From positions 62,001-126,000 of the forward strand of contig CAWATU010000003.1 in the NCBI GenBank assembly GCA_963785125.1: a DNA stretch of 64,000 nt, given 5' to 3'. Positions 1 to 8,790 of this stretch are shown one piece after another; position 1 is the first letter of the stretch, and each line of letters begins with the position of its first letter. This stretch comes from QHXN01 sp963785125. Lineage in GTDB: Bacteria; Acidobacteriota; Blastocatellia; Pyrinomonadales; Pyrinomonadaceae. The notes beneath the pieces are model-generated. The model was given only the letters and a program-made list of their open reading frames with translations. It made no database searches and was not told where the DNA came from. The translations under genes and the position numbers were made by a program.

Positions 1-175
1 AGCGCGCCTCGCGCAGGAAGCGCATGCGGTAATGCTGCTCATCGGCGAGCCCGCTCATCGTCTTGATGGCGACGCGGCGGCCCAGCACGATGTCCTCGCC
101 GACGTAGACAACGCCCATGCCACCCTTACCAATCTCGCTGATGATATGGTAGTGAGAGACGGTGCGGCCGATCAT
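1..175 (-). CDS. Serine/threonine protein kinase, N-terminal part (cut by window edge)
   Basis: The reverse strand reads MIGRTVSHYHIISEIGKGGM from position 175, followed by GVVYVGEDIVLGRRVAIK. This is the start of a eukaryotic-type (PknB-like) kinase: glycine-rich loop GKGGMGVVY and the ATP-anchoring lysine of the VAIK motif. Only 58 codons are in the window, so the catalytic loop and any C-terminal sensor or membrane part cannot be seen. Proteins of this class phosphorylate Ser/Thr residues and are abundant in Acidobacteriota. There is no Shine-Dalgarno of note before the ATG. The neighbouring DNA towards position 1000 is non-coding or decayed, so no operon partner is visible upstream. Confidence 0.85.
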   Translation of the reverse strand, partial: MIGRTVSHYHIISEIGKGGMGVVYVGEDIVLGRRVAIKTMSGLADEQHYRMRFLREAR

Positions 176-340
176 AAAGTTGGCCCACCTTGACGAGGAG
201 GGGTCAGGACGCTAACTACAAAGACGGCGAAGAAGTCACCCCTTCGCTGCCACGCTACAACCAACAGGCGGGGGAATTCTGAAGCAAAGCTTAAGACATT
301 TCAAGGCAAACCACGACAAACCCGAAAAGGGATTTGACCG

Positions 341-766
341 GCCCCCCTTACTCCACTCTTCTTCGGAGGTGGACAGAAGAGGGGACTGCGTCCAGGAATG
401 CTACCAGTTCCATTAATAGCCGGATTAGGACTCGCCGCTGAATTAGCCCTCCGGTACTCGGAAGAACGCGCCGCGTCCTGCCGTACATGTCGCACAACAT
501 TCCTGGAAACGCTGAAGCCGCTCGAACCTATTATTAACGGTGACCCCGAGCGAACTTCGCCGCATGTATTGAATGTCTCATTCCCCGGCATAGATTCCGA
601 AGCTTTGATGGTTGCATTGAAGGATTGCATCGCTGTTTCTAACGGGTCCGCATGTACATCACAGAGCTATCAGCCAAGTCACGTGCTCAAAGCCATGGGT
701 CTCCCGGAAGGCGTGATTAAAGGAGCGTTGAGGATATTCTTGGTGTCATATGACGGAGGCACCTGA
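341..766 (+). pseudogene. Cysteine desulfurase (DndA/IscS-type) C-terminal remnant
   Basis: Read from position 341, the frame gives APLTPLFFGGGQKRGLRPGM then LPVPLIAGLGLAAELA. This matches the conserved block of class V aminotransferase cysteine desulfurases (GGGQE-RGLRPGT). It continues to SNGSACTSQSYQPSHVLKAMG, the mobile active-site-cysteine loop. The protein ends at 766 with a natural stop. The pyridoxal-lysine half is missing and an in-frame TGA lies at 335-337, so this is a dead C-terminal fragment. The loop sequence is closest in flavour to DndA, which supplies sulfur for DNA phosphorothioation, but IscS/NifS cannot be excluded by eye. An ATG at 398 could allow a short peptide, probably non-functional. 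The fragment is AT-richer than the pilus genes beside it, suggesting transferred DNA. Confidence 0.75.
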
Positions 767-841
767 TTGGAATGAGGTGGTTGGTATTATAAATAGTCTT
801 AGGTGAATTGAAGAGCAGAGGTTAATCCTATAGAGAAATAT

Positions 842-938
842 GTAAGCGCCCGCGCGAGAGTTCTATCCCGTGCAGGCGCTTACTTCTGCTGATCCCCGAC
901 ATGCCCTGTATTCCGGAGGCTAACACTCCTCCCGGAAT
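842..938. other. Two hairpins between the cysteine desulfurase remnant and pilC
   Basis: Two inverted repeats lie in this non-coding gap. The first pairs gtaagcgcc (842-850) with ggcgcttac (875-883). The second pairs attccggagg (910-919) with cctcccggaat (928-938), with one bulge. Neither is followed by a clear T-run, so they are possible terminators or remnants of a mobile element. No function is claimed. Confidence 0.4.
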
Positions 939-946
939 AACCGTAA

Positions 947-1004
947 GGACGCTAACTTATCTCCAGAGACGGTAATTATTTTCTAGGGACGCTAATTATT
1001 TTAC
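947..1004 (+). repeat. Three 20-bp-spaced direct repeats (GACGSTAAYTWAT-like)
   Basis: ggacgctaacttat (947), agacggtaattatt (967) and ggacgctaattatt (987) are spaced exactly 20 bp apart. A further copy, ggacgctaacta, occurs at 207, on the other side of the cysteine desulfurase remnant and in the same orientation. Spacing of about 20 bp is typical of transposase-binding sites at the ends of Mu/Tn7/IS21-class elements, so this may be a solo end of a lost element. The assignment is inference. Confidence 0.5.
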
Positions 1005-1028
1005 TTCCACATATGGTTCCTTCTAAGG

Positions 1029-2264
1029 TTAGTGGCCGCCGGCGGCCATCTTGCCGATGAGGGTGAAGAGGGGGAGGTACATGGCGATGACGATGGAGCC
1101 GATGGTGACGCCGAGGAAGCCGATCATGACGGGCTCGATGAGCGTGAGCAGGGAGGCGATGGCCGAGTCCACCTCCTGCTCGTAGAAGTCGGCGATCTTG
1201 CCGAGCATGGCGTCGAGCGCGCCCGTCTGCTCGCCGATGGCGATCATCTGCGAGACCATGTTGGGGAAGACCTCGGTCGCCTTCAGCGGCTCAACTATCG
1301 ACTCGCCGCGTTCCACGCCCGTGCGGACCTTGTTGATGGCCTCCTCTAAAATCATGTTGCCGGCCGTGCGGGCCGTGATCTCCAGCGACTGGAGGATGGG
1401 CACGCCCGACGAGAGCAGCGTCGAGAGCGTGCGCGAGAAGCGCGCCACCGCGATCTTGCGCAGGATGCCGCCGATGATGGGCACCTTCAGCAGCAGGTAG
1501 TCGATGCGCCAGTGGCCGCCCGGCGTCCGGTAGTAGAAGCGGATGGCCACCACCGCCGCCACGATGGCGCCGAGGATGACCAGGCCGCCGACGCCCGCGA
1601 GGAACTCGCTGAAGCCGACGACGATGCGCGTCGGCAGCGGGAGCAGTTCGCCCGGGCCGAGCAGGCCCACGAAGATGCTCTGGAACGAGGGGATGACGAA
1701 GATCATGATGACCGCGACCACCGCGATGGCGATGACGATGACGGCCGCCGGGTAGATCATCGCCGAGACCACGTCGCGCCGCAGCTTGACGATCTTCTCG
1801 ATATAGGTCGACAGACGCTGGAGGATGAGGTCGAGGATGCCGCCGGCCTCGCCCGCCTCGATCATGTTGACGAAGAGCGAGTCGAAGGTCTTGGGGTGGC
1901 GCGCCATCGCGGCCGCGAGCGTCGAGCCCTCCTCCACGTCCTGGCGCGTCTGCGTCAGGACTATCTGGAAGTTCTTGTTCTCCTGTTGCTGCGCGAGAAT
2001 CTCCAGGCACTGCACGAGCGGCAGGCCGGCGTCGATCATCACCGAGAACTGGCGGGTGAAGATGGAGAGGTCTTTGGCGGCGACCTTCTTGCGCCCGCCG
2101 CCGAGCTTCGGGACGGCGACCTCGCGCCCCTTCTCCTTGACCGAGGTGAGCATGACCTGCTCGCGCCGCAGGAGCTGGCGCAACATGTCGCGGCTGTCGG
2201 CCAGACGCTCGCCGACGATCACCTCGCCCATCCGGTTCCGACCTTTGAAGACGTAAGTGGGCAT
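1029..2264 (-). CDS. pilC: Type IV pilus inner-membrane platform protein PilC (GspF family)
   Basis: The product is about 411 residues and begins MPTYVFKGRNRMGEVIVGE. This start is chosen because AGGAG sits about 8 nt upstream; an in-frame start 72 nt earlier would lie inside a repeat. It shows the two tandem GspF/T2SSF domains, each with the conserved sequences FTRQFSVMIDAGLPL and ARFSRTLSTLLSSGVPI, and three hydrophobic membrane segments (after the first domain, two; at the C-terminus, one). PilC forms the inner-membrane platform on which the PilB and PilT ATPases act to assemble and retract the pilus. It is last in the minus-strand order pilB - unknown gene - pilT - pilC, so it is likely co-transcribed, though a large hairpin separates it from pilT. 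Confidence 0.93.
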   Translation of the reverse strand: MPTYVFKGRNRMGEVIVGERLADSRDMLRQLLRREQVMLTSVKEKGREVAVPKLGGGRKKVAAKDLSIFTRQFSVMIDAGLPLVQCLEILAQQQENKNFQIVLTQTRQDVEEGSTLAAAMARHPKTFDSLFVNMIEAGEAGGILDLILQRLSTYIEKIVKLRRDVVSAMIYPAAVIVIAIAVVAVIMIFVIPSFQSIFVGLLGPGELLPLPTRIVVGFSEFLAGVGGLVILGAIVAAVVAIRFYYRTPGGHWRIDYLLLKVPIIGGILRKIAVARFSRTLSTLLSSGVPILQSLEITARTAGNMILEEAINKVRTGVERGESIVEPLKATEVFPNMVSQMIAIGEQTGALDAMLGKIADFYEQEVDSAIASLLTLIEPVMIGFLGVTIGSIVIAMYLPLFTLIGKMAAGGH

Positions 2265-2274
2265 GAAAACTCCT

Positions 2275-2351
2275 AGTACTGAGGACTGAGTGCTGAGGAC
2301 TGAGTGAGGGCGAGTCTTAAACTCAGTCCTCAGCACTCAGTCCTCAGTACT
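2275..2351. repeat. Palindromic heptamer repeat (STRR-like) between pilT and pilC
   Basis: The arms 2275-2305 and 2321-2351 form a perfect 31-bp inverted repeat with a 15-nt loop. Each arm is built from heptamers: TACTGAG GACTGAG TGCTGAG GACTGAG. The structure resembles short tandemly repeated repetitive (STRR) sequences described in cyanobacteria. It may attenuate transcription between pilT and pilC. Unrelated heptamer arrays of the same design lie in five other gaps of this window. Confidence 0.85.
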
Positions 2352-2354
2352 TCC

Positions 2355-3554
2355 TTAACGCGCTCCCGGGCGGGCGCCGACGGGGCGACCCTGAGCGTAG
2401 GGGGAGGGGTGCGGGCGCTGCCCCTGCGGGCCGGGGGCGCCGTTGCCGGTGTTGATGCCCGCGCCGTGCTCGATCAACTCGCGCAGCTCGTCGGCGTTAG
2501 ACGACCGCTGCATCGCCACCTCGATGGAGATGAGCCGCTTGTGGTAGAGCGTGGCCAGCGCCTGATTGAAGGTCTGCATGCCGTGCTTGCCCTGACCCGT
2601 CTGCATCATCGAGTAAATCTGGTGCACCTTATCCTCGCGGATGAGGTTGCGGATGGCAGGGTTGGGGACGAGTATCTCCAGCGCCATCGCGCGCCCGCGT
2701 CCGTCCGCGCGCGGGATGAGCGACTGGCAGAGGATGCCTTCGAGGACGAGCGAGAGCTGCGCGCGAATCTGCGCCTGCTGCGCCGAGGGGAAGACATCAA
2801 TGATGCGGTTGATGGTCGAGGCCGCGGAGTTGGTGTGCAGCGTGGCGAAAGTTAAGTGGCCGGTCTCCGCGATGCGGAGGGCCGACTCGATGGTTTCGAG
2901 GTCGCGCATTTCGCCGACGAGCACCACGTCGGGGTCTTGACGCAAAGCAGTCCTGAGCGCCTCGGCGAAGCCGTGCGTGTCGGCGCCGACCTCGCGCTGG
3001 TTGACGATGCAGGACTTGTGCGCGTGCAGGAACTCGATGGGGTCTTCGATGGTGACGATGTGCTCGTGCCGCTCGCGGTTGACCTTGTCGAGCATGGCGG
3101 CGAGCGTCGTCGATTTGCCGGAGCCGGTGGGGCCGGTGACGAGGATGAGGCCGCGCGGCTTGTCGCACAGGCTTGAGACGACGGTCGGCAGGCCGAGGTC
3201 GTCGAACGACTTGATCTCGTAAGGGATGGCGCGGAAGACCGCGCCGACTGCGCCGCGCTGGTTGAAGAGGTTGGCGCGGAAACGCGACAGCCCCCGCACG
3301 CCGAACGAGAAGTCGAGTTCGAGCGCCTCCTCGAAGCGATGCTTCTGCGCGTCGGTCAGGACGGAGTAGGCGAGCGACTTCGTGTCGGCCGAGCTGAGCG
3401 TGCGCACGCCTTCGACGGGGCGCAGGTGGCCGTCCACGCGCACCTGCGGCGGCGTGTTCGTCGTCAGGTGAAGGTCAGACCCGCCCATCTCGATGAGCTT
3501 CTTTAACAGGTCTGAGAGCGAGAGCGGCTCCTGGGGCTGTTCTGATCCGTTCAT
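2355..3554 (-). CDS. pilT: Twitching motility retraction ATPase PilT
   Basis: The 399-residue hexameric secretion ATPase powers depolymerisation of the type IV pilus at the inner membrane. It has the N-terminal signature GGSDLHLTTNTPPQVRVDG, Walker A GPTGSGKST (141-149), the Asp box VTIEDPIEF, Walker B VVLVGEMRD and the His box ATLHTNSA. The length and the C-terminal stretch fit PilT rather than PilB, which has an N-terminal MshEN domain. The last 30 or so residues are Gly/Pro-rich and unconserved (TGNGAPGPQGQRPHPSP). It lies upstream of pilC and downstream of the unknown secreted gene on the minus strand. Confidence 0.95.
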   Translation of the reverse strand: MNGSEQPQEPLSLSDLLKKLIEMGGSDLHLTTNTPPQVRVDGHLRPVEGVRTLSSADTKSLAYSVLTDAQKHRFEEALELDFSFGVRGLSRFRANLFNQRGAVGAVFRAIPYEIKSFDDLGLPTVVSSLCDKPRGLILVTGPTGSGKSTTLAAMLDKVNRERHEHIVTIEDPIEFLHAHKSCIVNQREVGADTHGFAEALRTALRQDPDVVLVGEMRDLETIESALRIAETGHLTFATLHTNSAASTINRIIDVFPSAQQAQIRAQLSLVLEGILCQSLIPRADGRGRAMALEILVPNPAIRNLIREDKVHQIYSMMQTGQGKHGMQTFNQALATLYHKRLISIEVAMQRSSNADELRELIEHGAGINTGNGAPGPQGQRPHPSPYAQGRPVGARPGAR

Positions 3555-3644
3555 GTGGTTTCCCTGTGTCGGTTGGTTTCGGCCGCCGTGGGCGCTGACG
3601 GTCGGGAGAGGGGGAGGCCGGGTCTCACACGGCCTCCCGCGTGC

Positions 3645-4514
3645 TCACTTCTGCGAGGCCGCGTCGCGGCTCGCGGCGGGTTGGAGCGAGGCCATGAACT
3701 GCTCGGAGCCGGCCGCGACGGGCACGGCGAACTCGAAGGGGGCCGTCGTCGCGAGGCTGTAGAGGCGGCCGTCGATCTCCGTGAAGTAGAAGGTCAGCGA
3801 CTGCGTCGGGGCGCCGGGCGCTCCCGTCTGAGCCTGCACGACGAAGAGCTTGCGGCCGCGCAGCTCCTGCACGAAGTCGTTCGTCACCCAGCCGCCCTCG
3901 GCCACCATCCGGTCGATGACCGTGCGCCGCAACGCCGCCACGGGCGTCCCGCCGATCTTCTTCGTCTTCGGGCCGACGTTCGCGCCCGATAGCTCCGCGC
4001 CCGACAGGGAGACGGGGGCGACGACGGCCGTGCCCGCCGCGCGCCCGTCCGCGGTCGCCACCGTGAAGACGGCCGCGCCCGAGCGCGTCTTGCGACCAGC
4101 CGTCCAGTTGTGCGGCGCCGCGAAATCGAAGGGAAGGAGCGAGCTGCGCGCCGGCGCCGACGCACGCGCGGGCGTCGAGGCGAGCGTCGCGGGCGCGGCC
4201 GGGTTCGCTGCCGCGGCGGGCAGCAACGACGCGCCGACGTTCGCGTTGAAGGTCAGCAGGGCGGTGTTGATTTTCGGGGCGGCGTTCCCGCGGGCCAGCT
4301 CGGCCAGCCGTCTGCGCTCCATTGCGCGAGCGCGGCGCGCGCGCATGACCGCACGGTGGCGGCGCCACCATGCGCGCGAGTGCTTGCGGTGGCGCTTGCG
4401 CTGGCTCACCGCCGAGCGGCGACTCCACTTGGCAAGCGACTCGGTGATGGGCAGAGCCCCGGCCACCGTGACGAGGACGAGAAGCGTTAGTGTAATGACG
4501 CGCAGCCTGTTCAT
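3645..4514 (-). CDS. Secreted or membrane-anchored protein of unknown function in the pilus cluster
   Basis: The protein of 289 residues is not recognised. It begins with a signal peptide or anchor (LRVITLTLLVLVTVAGALPI), followed by a strongly basic Arg/His/Lys-rich stretch (about residues 30-75), an Ala/Pro-rich linker, and a C-terminal domain of about 150 residues ending near TFYFTEIDGRLYSLATTAPF. It starts 3 nt after the pilB stop and precedes pilT, so it is almost certainly in the pilus operon. A role in pilus assembly or regulation is inferred only from position. The C-terminal domain looks like a small beta-rich fold of the type used in secreted proteins, but no family is claimed. Confidence 0.75.
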   Translation of the reverse strand: MNRLRVITLTLLVLVTVAGALPITESLAKWSRRSAVSQRKRHRKHSRAWWRRHRAVMRARRARAMERRRLAELARGNAAPKINTALLTFNANVGASLLPAAAANPAAPATLASTPARASAPARSSLLPFDFAAPHNWTAGRKTRSGAAVFTVATADGRAAGTAVVAPVSLSGAELSGANVGPKTKKIGGTPVAALRRTVIDRMVAEGGWVTNDFVQELRGRKLFVVQAQTGAPGAPTQSLTFYFTEIDGRLYSLATTAPFEFAVPVAAGSEQFMASLQPAASRDAASQK

Positions 4515-4517
4515 GTT

Positions 4518-6302
4518 CTATGCCACCGTTTCGCGTACCACCTCTTCGAGCGTGGTGACGCCGTTCCTTATCTTGTGCAGCCCCGACTCGCGCAACGTAA
4601 TCATGCCGTCCTCGATGGCGCGCTTACGCAGCTCCAAAGCGGACGCGCCGATCAGAATCAGCTCGCGAATCTCGTCGGTCACCTCCATCACCTCGTAGAG
4701 GCCGACCCGACCCTTGTAGCCCGTGTTGTTGCACTTCGGGCAGCCCGTGCCCTTGTAGGTCTTGAGCTGCGCGGCCTCTTCCTTCGAGAAGCCGATCTCG
4801 ACCAGCGCCTCGGCGGGGACGTGGTGGTCGGCCTTGCAGTCCTTGCAGATGCGCCGGATGAGGCGCTGCGCCTGAATGAGGTTGACCGAGGTCGCGACGA
4901 GGAAGGGCTCGATGCCCATGTTCATCAGGCGGGAGATAGTGGAGGGCGCGTCGTTGGTGTGGAGGGTGGAGAGGACAAGGTGGCCGGTGAGCGCGGCCTT
5001 GATGGCGATCTCGGCCGTTTCGAAGTCGCGAATCTCGCCGACGAGGACGATGTTCGGGTCCTGGCGCAGGAAGCTGCGGAGCGCGGCGGCGAAGTTGAGC
5101 CCGATCTGCTCCTTCATCTGCACCTGGTTGATGCCCGGCAGGTTGAACTCGACCGGGTCCTCGGCCGTCATGATGTTGGTCTCGGTCGTGTTCAAAGCCT
5201 GAAGCGCCGAGTAGAGCGTGTTCGTCTTGCCGGAGCCCGTGGGGCCTGTGACGAGCACCATGCCGTAGGGCTTCGTGATGTTACGCTGGAACTTGACGAG
5301 CGACTCGGGCTCGAACCCGAGCTTCGTCATGTCGAGCATCAGCTTCTCCTTGTCGAGGAGGCGGAGCACCACCTTCTCGCCGAAGAGCGTCGGGAGCGTC
5401 GAGACGCGGAAGTCCAGCTCGCGCGAGCGGCCGTGTACCTTCAGCTTGATCTTGATGCGGCCGTCTTGCGGCAGACGCTTCTCGGCGATGTCGAGCTTCG
5501 AGAGAATCTTGATGCGGGAGATGAGCGCGTCGCGCAGGCGCAGGGGCGGGTGCATCACGTCGTAGAGCACGCCGTCGATGCGGAACCGGATGCGCATCTC
5601 CTTCTCGTACGGCTCGATGTGGATGTCGGAGGCGCCGCGCTGGAGCGAGTCGGCCAGGAGCACGTTGACGAGCCGGACGACGGGCGCGTCCTCGCTCATC
5701 CGCGTCAGGTTCGAGAGGTCGATCTCGTCGTGCTCCTCGACGACCTCCATCCCCTCGACGCCGTCGGCCTCGAAGTCCAGCTCGTCGAGCGACATCGAGG
5801 ACTGCGGCAGCGCCTCGACCTGAGCGTGATACTGGCTCTCCTCCTCATCGAAATTCTTCGCCAGCTCGATCTCGCGCGAGCTTGAGTAGTAGCGCGAGAT
5901 GGCCTCCTGCACGCTCGCCTCGGAGACGACGACCGGCTCGATGTTGAGCCCCGTCATGAACTTGATATCGTCCATGGCGAAGACGTTGGTAGGGTCTACC
6001 ATCGCGAGCGTCAGCGTCGCGCCGACGCGGGAGAGCGGGAGCACCGAGTACTTGTCGGCCACGTCGCGCGGGATGAGGCGGATGACCGACTCGTCCACGT
6101 CGAACAGCTCCAGGTTGACGGACGGGACGCCGTACTGCCTGGAGAGCACAGCCGTAATCATGTCGTCCGAAACCAGCCCCATCTTGACCAGATTAAAACC
6201 GAGCCGGCCACCGTGCTCCCTCTGGAATTCGAGGGCTTCGCGGAGCTGGTGCGGGGTCAGGAGATTTTCGCGGACGAGGATTTCGCCGAGTTTGGCTGAC
6301 AT
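4518..6302 (-). CDS. pilB: Type IV pilus assembly ATPase PilB (GspE family)
   Basis: The product is about 594 residues, starting MSAKLGEILVRENLLTPHQL; a longer frame exists upstream but lacks family similarity. Residues 1-140 form the MshEN/T2SSE N-terminal domain, which in some relatives binds c-di-GMP. Then come the N2-like region with SDIHIEPYEKEMRIRFRIDG (about 225-244), Walker A GPTGSGKT (353-360), Walker B NIVLVGEIRD and the His box STLHTNDAPS. A tetracysteine zinc motif (CKDC...CPKC) follows, typical of PilB and absent from PilT. It drives pilus polymerisation on the PilC platform. First gene of the compact pilB - unknown - pilT - pilC run. Confidence 0.95.
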   Translation of the reverse strand: MSAKLGEILVRENLLTPHQLREALEFQREHGGRLGFNLVKMGLVSDDMITAVLSRQYGVPSVNLELFDVDESVIRLIPRDVADKYSVLPLSRVGATLTLAMVDPTNVFAMDDIKFMTGLNIEPVVVSEASVQEAISRYYSSSREIELAKNFDEEESQYHAQVEALPQSSMSLDELDFEADGVEGMEVVEEHDEIDLSNLTRMSEDAPVVRLVNVLLADSLQRGASDIHIEPYEKEMRIRFRIDGVLYDVMHPPLRLRDALISRIKILSKLDIAEKRLPQDGRIKIKLKVHGRSRELDFRVSTLPTLFGEKVVLRLLDKEKLMLDMTKLGFEPESLVKFQRNITKPYGMVLVTGPTGSGKTNTLYSALQALNTTETNIMTAEDPVEFNLPGINQVQMKEQIGLNFAAALRSFLRQDPNIVLVGEIRDFETAEIAIKAALTGHLVLSTLHTNDAPSTISRLMNMGIEPFLVATSVNLIQAQRLIRRICKDCKADHHVPAEALVEIGFSKEEAAQLKTYKGTGCPKCNNTGYKGRVGLYEVMEVTDEIRELILIGASALELRKRAIEDGMITLRESGLHKIRNGVTTLEEVVRETVA

Positions 6303-6495
6303 TATGGAGCGTTCCGTGTTTAAGAACCGAAAAGGCGGGGCGTGTGCGGTTTCCGTCGAAAGGGACTCGAAAGGGCAGGCCGACGACCGCACCGACGGCA
6401 CAAGGCCAAAGGTTTGAAACACCGTTGGCCTAAAGCATGTTACTGTTTAACCGCGTAGCTGTCAAGATGAATCTGGAAGCGGTCAGAATGAGTTC

Positions 6496-6531
6496 AAAAA
6501 GCCGCGCCCGGCACAGAGGCCGGGCGCGGCT
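6496..6531 (-). terminator. Intrinsic terminator after the secreted TPR-like gene
   Basis: On the minus strand a perfect 12-bp GC stem (6519-6530 pairing with 6501-6512, loop ctctgt) is followed by five T residues (6496-6500). It lies 30 bp beyond the stop of the gene at 6563-7885 and so separates that gene's transcript from pilB. Confidence 0.85.
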
Positions 6532-6562
6532 AAGTAGTTAAGTATCTTCGGTTTAGGGCGCC

Positions 6563-7885
6563 TTACGGGCGCTTACGGGCCGGGCGCGAGGCGGGCGTCT
6601 TCTCCGTCTTGATGTTCTCCGCAGTCTTCAGGTATTCGAGCGCGTCGCGGGTCGAAGCCTTCAGAGGGTCGGTGTCGGGCGCCTTATCGACGTAGCGCTG
6701 GAGGCGGTTGGCGGCCTCCTGATACTTCGACTTGTCGCCGGTCGCGTAGAGCGCGAGACCGAGGATGCGGTTGGCGTCCGTGTTGTCGGGGTCTTCGGCG
6801 AGAATCTTCCCCGCCTCGGCCACGACGAGGTCGGTCGCGTTCGCGTCGAAGAGCGCCTGCAAAGTCTCGCCCCTGATCTTGGCCTTCTTGGCCGCGTCGG
6901 TCTCTATTTCGAGATATTCCTGATTGGCGGCGAGCGCATCGGTCGCTTTCGACTGATCGACCTTGGAGGCGACACGGCGCAGGAGCAGGGCGCGGACTGA
7001 AATCGCCGCCTTCTTATTCTGCTCGTAGCCGGCGGCGTTCACGTTGGCGCCGGCAGGGTTGGCCGCCTTGACCAGCGTGACCGCTTTAGCGGCCAGCTCG
7101 GCGCCTTCGGCCCAGTCCTTCTTCGCCGTCTCCATCCCCTGGAGCTTGGCCTCGGTGGTCGTCTCCTTGACGGCCGCGTTGAAGCGGCTGTCGGCCCGCT
7201 GGCGCAGGGCCTCAGCGAGGTTGGTCAGGAGCGCCACCTCTTCGGGGCGCGCGGCCAGACCCTCGCGGTAGCTGGTGATGGCCTCGTCGAGTCGCGGCGG
7301 GGTGGCAAAGAGGGCGTCGTTGCCGGCCTTGAAGGCGCGGTTGACCACCTCGTTCGACTGGGTGATCTCCGAGTTCTTCTTTTCGATCTCAGCGATCTCT
7401 TTCTCGCGCGCCTCGCGTGCGGCCTTCTCCTCCTTGCTCTCGCCGCGCGGAGTGCCGCCCGCCGCGGGCGCGCCGCCGCCGCCACTGCCGCCGCCCGCTG
7501 CACTCTTGTTCACGTCCTCGATGCTCGGGCGCGAGCCGTCGCCGGGCACGAGCTCGAAGTCGCGCCGCGTCTCCTGCGTGAAGCGCTGCTTGGCCGTGAA
7601 GGTCGGCGACGCGCCGGGCGCGCTGACGATGACCGTATAGGTGCCGACGAAGGGAAGCCCGGCGTGGATGTAGTTGCCCTTCTTGTCGGTCTTGGTGTGG
7701 AAGTCAGCCTTGATGTCCGTGCGGTAGATGTCGATAAGCGCGCCGACGACCGGGACGACGGTGCCGTCGGCCTGCTTGAGCGTCACCTTGCCGTTCACCT
7801 GTGTGGACTGCGCCGAGGCGACGACGGCCGAGGCGGCCACGAGAAGCGCGGCGCAGAGCGTGCGAATTAAAGGGTTGGAACGCAT
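6563..7885 (-). CDS. Secreted carboxypeptidase-regulatory-like and TPR-like protein
   Basis: The start is placed at MRSNPLIRTLCAALLVAASA because AGGAG lies about 10 nt upstream. The protein is about 440 residues. It has a Sec signal peptide ending near VVASAQ, then a carboxypeptidase-regulatory-like (CarboxypepD_reg, Ig-like) domain at about 27-115 (VNGKVTLKQADGTVVPVVGA ... AGLPFVGTYTVIV). A low-complexity Gly/Ala linker, a charged coiled-coil (KEEKAAREAREKEIAEIEKK) and TPR-type helices follow (FKAGNDALFATPPRLDEAIT). Such proteins act outside the cytoplasm, probably in envelope or protein-interaction roles. No enzyme motif is seen. Likely monocistronic, given the terminator after it. Confidence 0.8.
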   Translation of the reverse strand: MRSNPLIRTLCAALLVAASAVVASAQSTQVNGKVTLKQADGTVVPVVGALIDIYRTDIKADFHTKTDKKGNYIHAGLPFVGTYTVIVSAPGASPTFTAKQRFTQETRRDFELVPGDGSRPSIEDVNKSAAGGGSGGGGAPAAGGTPRGESKEEKAAREAREKEIAEIEKKNSEITQSNEVVNRAFKAGNDALFATPPRLDEAITSYREGLAARPEEVALLTNLAEALRQRADSRFNAAVKETTTEAKLQGMETAKKDWAEGAELAAKAVTLVKAANPAGANVNAAGYEQNKKAAISVRALLLRRVASKVDQSKATDALAANQEYLEIETDAAKKAKIRGETLQALFDANATDLVVAEAGKILAEDPDNTDANRILGLALYATGDKSKYQEAANRLQRYVDKAPDTDPLKASTRDALEYLKTAENIKTEKTPASRPARKRP

Positions 7886-8043
7886 GGTCGGTGGTCTCCT
7901 GCTGCTGATGATTGCTGACACTTCCGAGGGGGAACGGAGGCCGCGCTTAGGATGCGTGCGCCCCCCGGTCGGTTGTCAGTTGGTGCCCTTTGTTCAATTC
8001 TTGCGTGCCATTTTAGCAGTACAACCGAACGTTTTGCGAGTCC

Positions 8044-8790
8044 CTAAGCGTAAGGGATCGGGTCTTCGACGCCGGCCTCTCGGAAGGCCCTCAGACGGAG
8101 CGCGCACGAGTCGCAAGTCCCGCAGGCGAGCGCCTCCGCGCGGTAGCATGACCAGGTCAGCCCGAGCGGCGCGTTCAGCTCAAGTCCGCGGCGGATGATC
8201 TCGGACTTGCGAAGGTGTATGACGGGCGTCCTTATCTCGACCCGCGTCTCGGGGCGCGTGCCCGCGTCGATGGCGCGCTGGAAGGCTTCGTAGAATTCGG
8301 GGCGGCAGTCGGGATAGCCCGAGGAGTCTTCGGCGACGGCGCCGATGTAGATGCTCGTCCCGCCGATGACTTCGGCCCAGCTCGTCGCGGCCGCGAGCAG
8401 GTGCGCGTTGCGGAAGGGGACGTAGCTGGTCGGTATCGCACGGGACGAGAGGTCGGCTTCCGACACGGGTATCGAAGCATCCGTCAGCGACGAGCCGCCG
8501 ATACGCGCGAGGTGTTCGAGCGAGACGACGAGGCGGCGCGAGACACTGTAGAAGTCGGCCAGTTCCTCGAAGGCGCGCCGCTCGCGCGTCTCGGTACGCT
8601 GCCCGTATGAGACGTGGAGGAAGGCTATGTCTTCGTTCTCCTCGCGCGCGACGGCGGCCGTTACGCACGAGTCCATCCCGCCTGAGACGAGGCAGACGGC
8701 GAGCGTTTCGACCGCATCACTCTCGTCAAACGCCGACTCTTCCGGCTTTTCGTCGTTGACGAAATCCCTGTCGCTCGGCGAGCCGCCCAT
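8044..8790 (-). CDS. queC: 7-cyano-7-deazaguanine synthase QueC
   Basis: The 248-residue ATP-dependent enzyme converts 7-carboxy-7-deazaguanine and ammonia to preQ0, a precursor of queuosine in tRNA. The PP-loop pyrophosphatase motif is SGGMDS (36-41). The C-terminal zinc site is CYRAEALACGTCDSC, and SYVPFRNAHLLAAA is a conserved QueC block. The first 28 residues are an unconserved acidic extension, so a later start is possible. Its ATG overlaps the TGA of queE (ATGA), showing translational coupling in a queE-queC operon. Confidence 0.93.
   Translation of the reverse strand: MGGSPSDRDFVNDEKPEESAFDESDAVETLAVCLVSGGMDSCVTAAVAREENEDIAFLHVSYGQRTETRERRAFEELADFYSVSRRLVVSLEHLARIGGSSLTDASIPVSEADLSSRAIPTSYVPFRNAHLLAAATSWAEVIGGTSIYIGAVAEDSSGYPDCRPEFYEAFQRAIDAGTRPETRVEIRTPVIHLRKSEIIRRGLELNAPLGLTWSCYRAEALACGTCDSCALRLRAFREAGVEDPIPYA

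Noticed and set aside
398..766. Intact small gene for a cysteine desulfurase
   Set aside because: Only the C-terminal third exists, with a TGA just upstream in frame; the pyridoxal-lysine region is missing.
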